Shown here piece after piece: positions 24,409 to 32,764 of a DNA stretch of 47,482 bases. Origin of the DNA: Ruminiclostridium sp. (GTDB lineage: Bacteria; Bacillota; Clostridia; Oscillospirales; Ruminococcaceae). The stretch's first letter is position 1, and every line of letters begins with the position of its first letter. A program made the position numbers and the translations under genes. The stretch spans positions 1 to 47,482 of the forward strand of contig JAGBHT010000004.1 of the NCBI GenBank assembly GCA_017935365.1. Direction: 5' to 3'. The notes beneath the pieces are model-generated. The model was not told where the DNA came from. It worked only from the letters and a program-made list of their open reading frames with translations, and searched no databases.

Positions 24409-25593
24409 TTATCTGTACATTGTCTTTGCTACTTCAGCGAGTATATCTACACCCTTTTCGATCTGTTCGTCGGTGGGTGTTGAATAGTTCAGTCTGAATG
24501 ACAGACAAGGAGCGCTTTCATCTGTTAAGAATGCGTTGCCGGGAACTACAGCCACCTTATTCTGTACAGCCTTCTTGCAGAAGTAAGGCATATCACCGTC
24601 GGGCAGGGTACCCCAGATGAACAAGCCGCCCTCGGGCTCTGTGAACTTGATGGACTTGGGCATCTTCATCTTGAGGTTTGTAAGCATAAGATCTGACTTG
24701 TGCTTATAGATGGCTCTGAGCTTTTCAAGATGCTCTTCAAAGTTATTCTCGGTTACGAACTTATAAGTGATCATCTGCGGCAGGATAGAGGTGTGAACGG
24801 TTGAAACCTGCATGCAGACTACTGCCTTTGCGATCACGTTCTTGGGGGCGCAGAGGTATCCTACACGCAGACCGGGCGCAAGTGTCTTTGAGAATGTTCC
24901 CGCATAGAGAACATGACCCGTCTTGTCAAGCGACTTTATTGTAGGTACGTCTTCGCCGAGGTAGCGCAGATCGCCGTAAGGATTGTCTTCGAGTATGTAT
25001 ACGTTGTACTTCTGAGCCAGTTCAAGCACCTTCTTGCGCTTTTCAAGGCTCATTGTCTTGCCGGTGGGGTTCTGGAAGTTAGGAATAAGGTAGATGAAAG
25101 CTGTTCTCTGATACTTTTCAAGAGCGGCTTCAAGCTTTTCAATGTTTATTCCGTCGTCGTCCATATCTATGCCGACAAGCTTTGAATTATAGGAACGGAA
25201 AGCATTCAGCGAACCGATAAATGTAGGTGCTTCGCAGATAATAACGTCACCCTCGTTGCATATCTCCTTGGTAACTACTTCTATCGCCTGCTGTGCGCCC
25301 GATGTGATTACTACATCTTCTTCATTCTCATCGAACATACCCTTTTTCTTAAGGTCGTCCTTTATCCAGTTACGAAGAGGTGTGTAGCCCTCTGTGATTG
25401 AATACTGAAGGGCATCTATGGGCGTGGTTGTAAGTATTTCGTTTGTTATACGCGCGATCTCCTCTGTGGGGAAAGCCTCGGGCGCGGGATTACCTGCCGC
25501 AAAGCTGATTACCTCCGGATCTGCCGTAAATTTAAGTATCTCTCTTATTGCTGATGGCTGCAATGTCTGTACTCTGTATGAAAATGCGTTCAT
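24409..25593 (-). CDS. PLP-dependent aminotransferase, class I/II
   Basis: This 394-residue enzyme is a fold-type I aminotransferase of the group that includes 2-aminoadipate transaminase LysN and the catalytic part of MocR proteins. SFAAGNPAPEAFP near residue 30, VITSGAQQAIEVV, LIPNFQNPTGKTMS with the substrate/PLP Asn, EDNPYGDLRY with PLP Asp/Tyr, and TFSKTLAPGLRVGY with the PLP-forming Lys are all present. C-terminal FRLNYS supplies the carboxylate-binding Arg. It has no DNA-binding N-terminal domain, so it is an enzyme and not a MocR regulator. It is cytoplasmic and transcribed alone from 25700-25728. The amino-acid partner cannot be named, though aromatic or 2-aminoadipate transamination is typical. 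Confidence 0.9.
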   Translation of the reverse strand: MNAFSYRVQTLQPSAIREILKFTADPEVISFAAGNPAPEAFPTEEIARITNEILTTTPIDALQYSITEGYTPLRNWIKDDLKKKGMFDENEEDVVITSGAQQAIEVVTKEICNEGDVIICEAPTFIGSLNAFRSYNSKLVGIDMDDDGINIEKLEAALEKYQRTAFIYLIPNFQNPTGKTMSLEKRKKVLELAQKYNVYILEDNPYGDLRYLGEDVPTIKSLDKTGHVLYAGTFSKTLAPGLRVGYLCAPKNVIAKAVVCMQVSTVHTSILPQMITYKFVTENNFEEHLEKLRAIYKHKSDLMLTNLKMKMPKSIKFTEPEGGLFIWGTLPDGDMPYFCKKAVQNKVAVVPGNAFLTDESAPCLSFRLNYSTPTDEQIEKGVDILAEVAKTMYR

Positions 25594-25699
25594 ATTTATA
25601 TATTGGTCTGCCGCCGCATAAACGGCTGACCTTTCCTCCTTGCATTTATTTTGTAATGGGTGAGCGGCATATTGGGACTGCCGCTGTTACAATAGTTTT

Positions 25700-25728
25700 A
25701 TTCTATCACACATTTAAGCGGAATGCAA
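25700..25728 (-). promoter_or_regulatory. Sigma-A promoter of the aminotransferase gene
   Basis: Minus strand: TTGCAT (25723-25728), 17-base spacer, TAGAAT (25700-25705), about 100 bases before the ATG at 25593. Confidence 0.6.
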
Positions 25729-25830
25729 GGTTTTTATCTGCTAAAACACAGTTGTATCTTCCTGTTACGGTTGAAAAGTCAGCACACTTTCATAAAAATT
25801 CAAAAATTTACTTAACAAACAAAAATTTAA

Positions 25831-25859
25831 TTGACTTTTCTTAAATATTGTTTTATAAT
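25831..25859 (+). promoter_or_regulatory. Sigma-A promoter of the zinc-ribbon membrane protein gene
   Basis: TTGACT (25831-25836), 17-base spacer, perfect TATAAT (25854-25859). The start point falls near 25866, at the foot of a small hairpin, giving a leader of about 50 bases. Confidence 0.85.
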
Positions 25860-25918
25860 TTAACTAACGGCAATTCCGCCGTTGATTATTTGAAATGGTT
25901 TTTCGGAGGTTAACATTT

Positions 25919-26395
25919 ATGGCTTTTTGCAACAAATGTGGAAATCAGCTCCCCGACGGAGCAAACAACTGCCCTAACTGCGGTGCACCCGTTGGCGGCA
26001 CACAGCAGAACGCTCAGGCTTTTGTAAACAATATGATGAATACTGAAGATTCAACAGCACAGTTTGATCCTCAGGACATAACCGCAAACAAGGGTATGTC
26101 TGTACTGGCATACATAGGAATACTCTTCCTTATCCCCCTGCTTGCATGCCCCAACTCAAGATTTGCACGTTTCCATACAAATCAGGGTCTTGTGCTCTTC
26201 CTGCTCGGCTTAGCCGCTTCTGTAGTAACAGGTATTATCACTATAATTCCTTTTGTAGGTTGGGTTTTAGGTCCTATCTTAGGTTTTGCCGTATCTATAT
26301 TTGAACTTGTTCTTATGATCATGGGCATTGTCAATGCCGCTCAGGGACAGGCTAAACAGCTTCCTGTTATCGGTAAGATCACACTTCTTAAGTAA
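25919..26395 (+). CDS. Zinc-ribbon membrane protein, DUF4870-like
   Basis: The 158-residue protein starts with a zinc ribbon (C4, C7, C18, C21 in CNKCG and CPNCG), then a polar linker. The membrane part has about three helices (about 60-150: MSVLAYIGILFLIPLLA, GLVLFLLGLAASVVTGI, a hairpin through VGWVLGP). RFARFHTNQGLVLFLL is the block typical of DUF4870 / YtxG-like membrane proteins. The start at 25919 follows CGGAGG; an ATG at 25895 would place that site inside the gene. A promoter and a terminator make it a single-gene unit. The function is unknown. Confidence 0.8.
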   Translation: MAFCNKCGNQLPDGANNCPNCGAPVGGTQQNAQAFVNNMMNTEDSTAQFDPQDITANKGMSVLAYIGILFLIPLLACPNSRFARFHTNQGLVLFLLGLAASVVTGIITIIPFVGWVLGPILGFAVSIFELVLMIMGIVNAAQGQAKQLPVIGKITLLK

Positions 26396-26418
26396 TTATC
26401 CGATATAAGACAAATACA

Positions 26419-26453
26419 CAAAGCCCCGTGTCTATTTCACGGGGCTTTGTTAT
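26419..26453 (+). terminator. Terminator after the zinc-ribbon membrane protein gene
   Basis: CAAAGCCCCGTG (26419-26430) pairs perfectly with CACGGGGCTTTG (26438-26449) around a seven-base loop, followed by TTATTT. It ends the plus-strand unit. Confidence 0.85.
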
Positions 26454-26500
26454 TTACTGAATGATCACGTCGTGCCTGTGAGCAAGATTTATAAAAAAAC

Positions 26501-26533
26501 ACTCCGCTGTACCCGGTACAGCGGAGTTGCTTT
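26501..26533 (-). terminator. Bidirectional terminator after the small conserved protein gene
   Basis: An 11-bp stem (26501-26511 with 26517-26527; ACTCCGCTGTA / TACAGCGGAGT) has a CCCGG loop, seven A before it and TTTTT after it. It works best for the minus-strand gene whose stop lies at 26534. Confidence 0.85.
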
Positions 26534-26812
26534 TTAGTTATTCTTTGAAAGCCAGATGCTTGCAACATCAAGTGCTTCGTAAAGACTGCCTCTTTCACTT
26601 GTCTTTGCGATTATCTCTGTAGCAGGAACAGTCGGATCAGTGTTCATAAGCTGTACCCTTGTCTTGTCTGCTATTTCAAGATCCTTGACCTTGTGCGTGG
26701 ATAATACAGTCAGCATTGCAACGTACTTATCGGACATATTGCCATAATAGATGGTGTTGTCTTTCCTTACAAGAGGAAGACCTTTGTAGGTGAAAAATTC
26801 CTGCTCTGTCAT
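26534..26812 (-). CDS. Small conserved protein of Clostridia, function unknown
   Basis: This 92-residue acidic soluble protein contains FFTYKGLPLVRKDNTIYYGN near its start, MSDKYVAMLTVLSTHKVKDLEIADKTRVQL in the middle and SLYEALDVASIWL at the end. I recall very similar short proteins across Clostridia without an assigned role. The ATG at 26812 follows GGAGG at ideal spacing. A GTG at 26824 would lie in that ribosome site. It has no signal peptide, membrane segment or metal motif. It lies downstream of the Gld-like ABC operon with a hairpin-forming gap between, so it may be the last cistron of that operon. Confidence 0.75.
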   Translation of the reverse strand: MTEQEFFTYKGLPLVRKDNTIYYGNMSDKYVAMLTVLSTHKVKDLEIADKTRVQLMNTDPTVPATEIIAKTSERGSLYEALDVASIWLSKNN

Positions 26813-26843
26813 AATAACCTCCACCGTCGCACTAACGGTCAGT

Positions 26844-26896
26844 GTGTGACGGACAGATCCCGTGCATAATTTAAGATCCGCCCCCTGTCGTCACAC
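26844..26896 (-). other. Stem-loop between the DUF4340 gene and the small protein gene
   Basis: GTGTGACGGACAG (26844-26856) can pair with CTGTCGTCACAC (26885-26896) with one bulged base, enclosing 28 bases. There is no T run, so it is not a classical terminator. It may be a processing or stability element in the leader of the 26534-26812 gene. Confidence 0.5.
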
Positions 26897-26920
26897 TACT
26901 TTATATAACGCCTTTCGGCA

Positions 26921-28399
26921 TCAGAAATCTGAAACGATCTCCCCGCCTGTCAGAAGTGCATTCAGGTTATCGAGTAGTCTTGTTGCATATACCTGTCTTA
27001 CCTTGTAACGTACATCGCCGTTTACAACTATAATGCAGGTTCTGTCGCTCTCGCTCGAGTAGAACTCGACTACATCGTTTTCCTTGCCCTCTTCGCGGTG
27101 ATCATATGTGATACCTGCTATGAACTTGTTGTCATCTGTCAGGTCATCAAGATATATCTGCTCTGCATACGCCGACAGCAGATACTGATAGAACGATTTG
27201 AACTTTGCAGCGTCAACTTCCTTGCCGTCATAGCTGAAGCTTGAGTTGTCTGCATCGCCTGTGATCTTGAAGTCATAAGCCTTGCGATCGCTGTCATAGA
27301 TAGTAACGCCGTCAAGATAATAGATATACGGCGTTAAGAACAGCTTGTAGAGTATGCTCTCAGGTGTAACCGTGAGCCACGGCAGGTTGTCGGGCGAGAA
27401 CACATAAATTGCGTCCTTGTCTGACAGCATACCGTAATATCCTGTGATCGACCTTATCTCTTCGCCTGTTTCTTCGTTCTTTGTAACAGTGTATACGGCT
27501 GAGCCTATTGTGAGCTTTGTTACCGTATCTTCATTACTTACCATTGTAACGGTGCAATCGGGATCGTCAAGGTCCGCCTGCTTCTTCTGTTCATCTGTGG
27601 GAGAAACGGCGAACACACCGGACGCGGATATTCCGTACAGCCCGTAAACCACCTTCTGGTCAAGCTCATCATCGGCAAGTATGCCGTTGTGGCTGGACAT
27701 TGCATATGCTACATAGGTAGATGAGAATTCCTTTTCGGTTTCCTCGGGGAGCTTGTCAAGAACTATATCCTTTTCAAGGTCCTTGCGCTCGACACGCACT
27801 CTGTTTACCGTGTCGTTTTCAGAGTCATAGGACGCTACCAGCGTTGACTTGTTGACATACGACAGCTCATCGTTCATAGCGAAGCTTACGCCTGAATTTG
27901 ATACAAGATATACCGTATTGCTCTTATCAGTCTTTACATACCACGAGTTTTCGCCCTCATACTTGATACCGATAAGGCAGGTCATATCCTCAGCTTTGTT
28001 ATCCTTGAACGTCATTTTAACAGTCGCTGTAGGCTTGTCAAAGCCGTACTTTGCAAGGTCGGTTGCGTTTTCTTCAACTACCTGCTTTGCACTCATACCG
28101 CCTGCACTGCTCATGGCTGTTGAATATGAACTGCTGTTTGCGAGCGCCTCGGGGATCGAATCTATTCCCCACTTTTCCTTACCTAAACGATTGATTGTAT
28201 ATTCTCCGCTCTCGTTCTTTATCGTGAGCGTTGAAATATCGTCGATTTCGTAATCGGTTATGCTGACCGTGGTGTCGCTTGACGTGCCTGAATCGGCAGT
28301 ATCGTCCTTCGGCTGTGTCAGCACCAGTGCAAGCGTTGCCGCACCGAGTACTGCCAGACCGATCACCGAACCGAGAATTATCTTTGTGTTTTTCTTCAT
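26921..28399 (-). CDS. DUF4340 membrane-anchored protein of a Gld-like ABC operon
   Basis: The 492-residue protein has one N-terminal membrane anchor (about 7-28) and a low-complexity Asp/Ser/Thr linker. Repeated extracytoplasmic beta modules follow, built from segments such as TLTIKNESGEYTINRLGKEKWGID and later TKLTIGSAVYTVTKNEETGEEIRSI. This pattern is that of DUF4340, usually found beside GldG-type proteins. It is the last member of a set: ATPase (30750), permease (30026), GldG-like (28414), then this gene. It probably sits outside the membrane with the GldG-like protein. The cargo and the role in non-gliding bacteria are unknown. Confidence 0.82.
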   Translation of the reverse strand: MKKNTKIILGSVIGLAVLGAATLALVLTQPKDDTADSGTSSDTTVSITDYEIDDISTLTIKNESGEYTINRLGKEKWGIDSIPEALANSSSYSTAMSSAGGMSAKQVVEENATDLAKYGFDKPTATVKMTFKDNKAEDMTCLIGIKYEGENSWYVKTDKSNTVYLVSNSGVSFAMNDELSYVNKSTLVASYDSENDTVNRVRVERKDLEKDIVLDKLPEETEKEFSSTYVAYAMSSHNGILADDELDQKVVYGLYGISASGVFAVSPTDEQKKQADLDDPDCTVTMVSNEDTVTKLTIGSAVYTVTKNEETGEEIRSITGYYGMLSDKDAIYVFSPDNLPWLTVTPESILYKLFLTPYIYYLDGVTIYDSDRKAYDFKITGDADNSSFSYDGKEVDAAKFKSFYQYLLSAYAEQIYLDDLTDDNKFIAGITYDHREEGKENDVVEFYSSESDRTCIIVVNGDVRYKVRQVYATRLLDNLNALLTGGEIVSDF

Positions 28400-28413
28400 T
28401 TCTGACCTTTCGC

Positions 28414-30000
28414 TTACTTATGCAGACGTCTTACCCAGATGATTATACCGAATATTATCAGAAGTACGGGCAGAACAATTACAAATCCGATAACAAGACC
28501 GTTCTTCTGAGCGTCTGTTATCTCGAATGTTGTGGTGTCGTAAGACTTGGGAGTGAGTGTAATACCCTCTTCCTTGTCACAGCTTACATTGAATATGTTC
28601 ATGATAAGCTGAGAGTTGTTTACAGACGCTGTCTGTAAGAATGAGGTGTTGAGAAATTCCATACCGCCTATTGCCACTATACGGCTTGAGAACGGTGTCG
28701 TGCCCTCAAATCTTGTCTTTACAGCCTGCATGATAACGGAATACTGTGTTCTCTTTGCGTCGCTTTCGGGCGTCCAGTTGTCACCGCTGTCCTGAGGCTT
28801 GATAACCGCGCCGTCGTATGTTTTAAGAAGCGACTGGATAGAGATATTGCCGTTACCGCTCTGATTCTCCCACTTTGATGTTACGGCGCTCATATTGTAG
28901 CCGTGAACGGGTGAGCTGTTTGTAAACGTGCTGAAATCAGTGTCAGGTACAGACAGTACCTGATATGTGTTCATACCGCTGTATGTGTAGTTTTCATCTG
29001 TCTGATAGGTAAGACCCTTTTCAACCTTCAAGCCCCACTGGTCAAGCAGTCCGTCAAGGTTCGGCGAATCACCGAGCTTGGGGTTGTTTACATATATAAG
29101 GTTCTTGCCGAAATTACCGTCGTTGTCAAGCCATGTATCAAGCTTGTTTATATCGGCAACCGAGTAGTCCTTATCCGGTCCGAAGATGAATACAAAGTCA
29201 TAGTCCTCGCTTATCTTGTCTGTAAGAGTGATGTTTACAGATTCGATAACATAGCTGTTTGTTTCGAGGAGGTTCTGTAAAACAGAATTTTCCGTTTCGC
29301 CGTAGCCGGTTATGACCGCTACCTTTACAGGGTCTGTATCGATAACATTCATAATAGCGGACACTACAGCCTGCTCTGCATTTGCTTCAACCTTTTCAGG
29401 CTGTTTTACGCCGTAGTAGTTGAGATACTGTTCATTATAGGTTATGCTGAGGAAGTCCTCGTATGTCAGAACCTTTACACGCTTTGTAGCCTTGCTCTCA
29501 ACCATGATCTCGTTTGAGGTTATGGTTTCTGTATAGTTTGCTATAAAGCCGGGGTTCGATACTACATCGACATACTGTAATGTGATATTTGAATTTGCCG
29601 CGGCGATTTTCTTTAATATCTCATTTGTCTGATAGTAGTAGGAACTTCCGCCCGTGAATGCGGATTCTTCGCTTGTTACCGTGATCGTTACCTCGTCTGT
29701 TACGGTTTTGAGATAATCTACAGTTGACTGCTCAATACTGTAAAGACCCGAGTCGGTAAGGTCAGCCGCCGGCATGAATCTGTCGCCGAGCAGTGTAATT
29801 ATCACGTTCACAAGAACTACGGCAACTATGAAGATGACCGTGAAAAGTATCGACAGTCCGCCGTACTTCAGCTTCTTGTTCTTAAACGGGTTTTTATGAG
29901 GTTTCTTTGCCTTGGCGCTTTCGGTTGCGGCTTTGGCGGCTTCGTTTTTATCCTCTGCCGCTGTCTGCTTTACCTCAGCCTCTTCGTTTATTTTACTCAT
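28414..30000 (-). CDS. GldG-family ABC transporter auxiliary protein
   Basis: The 528-residue protein has a charged Lys/Ala-rich cytoplasmic N-terminus (about 1-45), a membrane segment (about 50-75), a large extracytoplasmic domain and a C-terminal membrane segment (about 500-520). The central part has DSGLYSIEQSTVDYLKTV, VAVITGYGETENSVLQNLLE and DYDFVFIFGPDKDYS. These fit the ABC-type uncharacterised auxiliary domain shared with GldG. The paired N- and C-terminal membrane segments place the large domain outside. ORF spacing of 14-26 bases to its neighbours shows one operon with the ATPase, permease and DUF4340 protein. Confidence 0.82.
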   Translation of the reverse strand: MSKINEEAEVKQTAAEDKNEAAKAATESAKAKKPHKNPFKNKKLKYGGLSILFTVIFIVAVVLVNVIITLLGDRFMPAADLTDSGLYSIEQSTVDYLKTVTDEVTITVTSEESAFTGGSSYYYQTNEILKKIAAANSNITLQYVDVVSNPGFIANYTETITSNEIMVESKATKRVKVLTYEDFLSITYNEQYLNYYGVKQPEKVEANAEQAVVSAIMNVIDTDPVKVAVITGYGETENSVLQNLLETNSYVIESVNITLTDKISEDYDFVFIFGPDKDYSVADINKLDTWLDNDGNFGKNLIYVNNPKLGDSPNLDGLLDQWGLKVEKGLTYQTDENYTYSGMNTYQVLSVPDTDFSTFTNSSPVHGYNMSAVTSKWENQSGNGNISIQSLLKTYDGAVIKPQDSGDNWTPESDAKRTQYSVIMQAVKTRFEGTTPFSSRIVAIGGMEFLNTSFLQTASVNNSQLIMNIFNVSCDKEEGITLTPKSYDTTTFEITDAQKNGLVIGFVIVLPVLLIIFGIIIWVRRLHK

Positions 30001-30025
30001 GCGTTTTCTCCTTTGTCGTAGTCAC

Positions 30026-30730
30026 TTATGCCCAACGGCGCTTTTCAAGCACCCTTACAGTTAAGAACAGGAAAATGAAAATAACGCTGACAAAGAATAT
30101 CAGGCTTGAAAGGCTGAATATTCCGTTTGTTATCTGCGAGTATCTCGAATATACCGAAATGCTCGAAAGCACGTCCTGTAAAAATCCTGTGGGAAGTGCG
30201 CTTGTAAGTGTGTTCATAAGCAGTATCATAAGATTGATAAAGAAACTGCCTATAGCCGCGATCATCTGGTTTTCCGTAAGTGATGACACGAACAGACCAA
30301 TAGAAACAAATATACCGCCGAGCAGTAACAGTCCTACCGTGTTGCCCCAGATAGGAAGCCATGAAACCTTGGCAAAGGTCGACATTACAAATCCGTATAC
30401 TGGCATAACCGCAACGCCTATCGCAAAAATCGCATATGCGGCAAGGAACTTGCCCATTACTATCGATAAAAGGCTTACGGGAGCCGTCAAGGTAAGCTGG
30501 TCGGTCTTCTGCTTCTTATCCTCCGACAAAAGTCGCATTGTAAGCAGAGGAACAAAAACCATAAGTACCATAAACATCATCAGGAATACGCTTGATATAT
30601 CCGTTGAACCTACAGACAGAGCGAATATATAGAAGAACAGTCCCGAAAATGCGTAGAAAATAGCAAGGAACACATAGCCGAGCGGCGATGTGAAATATGC
30701 TCTGAATTCTCTTTTAAATATTGCAAACAT
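30026..30730 (-). CDS. ABC-2 type permease, GldF-like
   Basis: This 234-residue membrane protein has about six helices. It starts FAIFKREFRAYFTSPLGYVFLAIF, a typical amphipathic and first-helix block of ABC-2 / GldF permeases. RLLSEDKKQKTDQLTLTAPVSLLSIVMGKFLAAY is the conserved cytoplasmic loop that contacts the ATPase. It pairs with the ATPase at 30750 (19-base gap) and with the GldG-like and DUF4340 proteins downstream. It should form the membrane channel of the exporter. The substrate is unknown. Confidence 0.88.
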   Translation of the reverse strand: MFAIFKREFRAYFTSPLGYVFLAIFYAFSGLFFYIFALSVGSTDISSVFLMMFMVLMVFVPLLTMRLLSEDKKQKTDQLTLTAPVSLLSIVMGKFLAAYAIFAIGVAVMPVYGFVMSTFAKVSWLPIWGNTVGLLLLGGIFVSIGLFVSSLTENQMIAAIGSFFINLMILLMNTLTSALPTGFLQDVLSSISVYSRYSQITNGIFSLSSLIFFVSVIFIFLFLTVRVLEKRRWA

Positions 30731-30749
30731 TCTTATTCCGCCTTTCCGG

Positions 30750-31733
30750 TCACTTTGTAAACTTCAGCTTGTCAACGCTGTCTGCCACGTTACCGTATAT
30801 ATCGCCTGTAGTGATCTTGAGGAATACTTCTTCAAGAGTAAGCTCGCTCGACTTCATCATAAGCAGTGTGTAGTTTCTTGAAGCAAGACGCTTTGAAACC
30901 TCACGGCGGATATCTGTACCGGGCTTTGCATTAAGGAAGTATTCGCTGACGCCCTCTTCAACATTCTCACGGTTGACAAATACCTCGTCCATACCGGGAA
31001 TAGATGAAAGCAGCTTCTTTACATCGGTGGAAGCGCCCTCGCAGCGTATAACAAGCTTGTGGTCTGCGGACATATTTCTTGCAAGGTTGTCTGCGCTGTC
31101 GTTAGCAACAACCTTACCTCTGTTGATGATTACTATCTTGTCGCATACTGCCTGTATTTCGGGAAGTATGTGGCTTGAGAGGATGACCGTGTGATTCTTG
31201 CCGAGCTTCTTTATAAGCGCTCTGATCTCGATTATCTGCTTGGGGTCAAGTCCGACTGTCGGCTCGTCAAGGATAAGCACGGGGGGATTTCCTACAAGTG
31301 CCTGTGCAAGACCTACACGCTGTTTGTAACCCTTTGAAAGGTTCTTGATAACGCGATCCTTTACGTCCGTGATCTTGACAAGATCGCATATCTCCTTGAG
31401 ATGTGAGTTTATCGGAAGCTTGCACTTTTTCAGTCCGTAAACGAACTTTAAGTATTCCATTACCGTCATATCGAGATATAACGGAGGCTGTTCGGGAAGA
31501 TAGCCTATCATTTGCTTTGCTTTTACAGGCTCTTCAAGAATATCTATACCGTTTATCTTTGCCTCGCCCTCTGTTGAGGAAAGATAACCCGTAAGGATAT
31601 TCATGGTAGTTGATTTTCCTGCACCGTTGGGTCCGAGAAAGCCGAGTATCTCGCTTTCTTCGGCAGTGAAAGAAATGTTGCTGACCGCAGTTTTAGAGCC
31701 GTAACGCTTAGTCAGATTCTTTACTTCTATCAT
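30750..31733 (-). CDS. ABC transporter ATP-binding protein, GldA-like
   Basis: This 327-residue ATPase has Walker A GPNGAGKST (about 35-43), signature LSKGYKQRVGLAQAL, Walker B VLILDEPTVGLD and switch His in ILSSHILPE. A C-terminal extension of about 110 residues (from about 215), typical of ABC-2 exporters such as GldA and NatA, includes DIRREVSKRLASRNYTLLMMKSSELTLEEVFLKIT. It should power the permease at 30026. AAGGAG lies before the ATG. It is the first gene of the operon. The 104-base upstream gap has a small IR, but I cannot fix its promoter. Confidence 0.9.
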   Translation of the reverse strand: MIEVKNLTKRYGSKTAVSNISFTAEESEILGFLGPNGAGKSTTMNILTGYLSSTEGEAKINGIDILEEPVKAKQMIGYLPEQPPLYLDMTVMEYLKFVYGLKKCKLPINSHLKEICDLVKITDVKDRVIKNLSKGYKQRVGLAQALVGNPPVLILDEPTVGLDPKQIIEIRALIKKLGKNHTVILSSHILPEIQAVCDKIVIINRGKVVANDSADNLARNMSADHKLVIRCEGASTDVKKLLSSIPGMDEVFVNRENVEEGVSEYFLNAKPGTDIRREVSKRLASRNYTLLMMKSSELTLEEVFLKITTGDIYGNVADSVDKLKFTK

Positions 31734-31837
31734 TTTCTGCTCCTTAAAATGAAGTATCCTGCAAGGCGCACCTGCCCTGCACGCATCTGCTATATTTTAA
31801 CTTATACAGGTGAAACCTGTGTGACAGTACGGTGTAA

Positions 31838-32728
31838 TTATTGCTTTGCCGTCATTTTATCCTTATCAAGCTGATTTTTAAGCTCGTCCACGCTGTCAAA
31901 GCGCCTTTCCGGACGGATAAAATCAAGCAGCGATACACGCAGTGTCCTGCCGTATAGATTACCGTCATAGTCCATTATGTGTGTTTCCGCAAGCGGACTG
32001 TCCTTGTATCCGACAGTAGGCTTTACACCTACATTGGTAACGGACGGCATAGCCCTGCCGTCAAGATAAGTCACGCTCTTATATACGCCGAAACGCGGCA
32101 TAACTATATTATCGGGGAAAAGCTGGTTTATAGTCGGACTGCCGATAGTGCGTCCTATACGGTTGCCCTCTATGACCTTGCCCTCAATTGAAAAGTTATA
32201 GCCGAGAAGCTTGTTTGCCTTTGCGATCTCACCTGATTTTATCAGATTTTTTATCGCCGTTGAATGTACAACACAGCCGTCAAGGCTGAACGGCGGTATT
32301 ATAACGACTTCTATACCGTATTCACGGCATAATTCTTTAAGCTCGTCCGCATTGCTTCCACCGCCTGCACCGAGTCTGAAATCAAAACCGCATACAACGA
32401 CCTTTGCGTTCATTATCCGAACAAGAACTTTTTCTATAAAGTCCCGTGCGGTATAATCGCACACCGAATTGAAATCGGGAGAGTAGATGTATTTTACACC
32501 TGTCTCGTCGAGCTTTTCCAGTTTCATATCGTTTGTAAGCAGATTTTCTATTTTTTCCCGTTTCGGCAGTGCAGTATCGCTGTGGAATGTGAACATTGCC
32601 GGGCAAAGTCCGTCATGCCTGAAGCATTCCTCCACGACCTTCATATGGCCTGAATGCAAGCCGTCAAAGAAACCGAGCGCTGTCGCTGTCGGCGGGATAG
32701 GTATTATATTTTCGGTAATGTCGATCAA
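31838..32728 (-). CDS. ribF: Bifunctional riboflavin kinase / FAD synthetase
   Basis: This 296-residue protein makes FMN from riboflavin and FAD from FMN. The N-terminal nucleotidyltransferase has ALGFFDGLHSGHMKVV (His motif, about 17-32) and VVCGFDFRLGAGGGSNADEL. The C-terminal kinase has GNRIGRTIGSPTINQL and LLDFIRPERRFDSVDELKNQL. Translation probably starts at TTG 32728, with GGAGG seven bases before it; no ATG lies near. It is the last gene of the nusA-infB operon, after truB, which is a common Firmicutes order. No FMN riboswitch is seen ahead of it. Confidence 0.93.
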   Translation of the reverse strand: MIDITENIIPIPPTATALGFFDGLHSGHMKVVEECFRHDGLCPAMFTFHSDTALPKREKIENLLTNDMKLEKLDETGVKYIYSPDFNSVCDYTARDFIEKVLVRIMNAKVVVCGFDFRLGAGGGSNADELKELCREYGIEVVIIPPFSLDGCVVHSTAIKNLIKSGEIAKANKLLGYNFSIEGKVIEGNRIGRTIGSPTINQLFPDNIVMPRFGVYKSVTYLDGRAMPSVTNVGVKPTVGYKDSPLAETHIMDYDGNLYGRTLRVSLLDFIRPERRFDSVDELKNQLDKDKMTAKQ

Positions 32729-32764
32729 GAAAAAACCTCCGTGTCCCGCATTACATGGGAAAAA

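Larger units (their letters stand above)
25594..25918. other. Divergent intergenic region with two promoters
   Basis: This 325-base AT-rich gap separates divergent genes and carries one sigma-A promoter for each (25700-25728 minus, 25831-25859 plus). A short hairpin, AACGGC / GCCGTT (25866-25871, 25878-25883), sits at the likely 5' end of the plus-strand transcript. I see no gene or further operator. Confidence 0.6.

Noticed and set aside
25724..25736. TGCAAGGTTTTT, matching the ECF -35 block.
   Set aside because: No CGTT 16 bases later, and the site overlaps the -35 of the aminotransferase promoter on the other strand. Treated as chance.
32729..32764. FMN riboswitch ahead of ribF.
   Set aside because: The gap to truB is only 35 bases, too short for an FMN aptamer.
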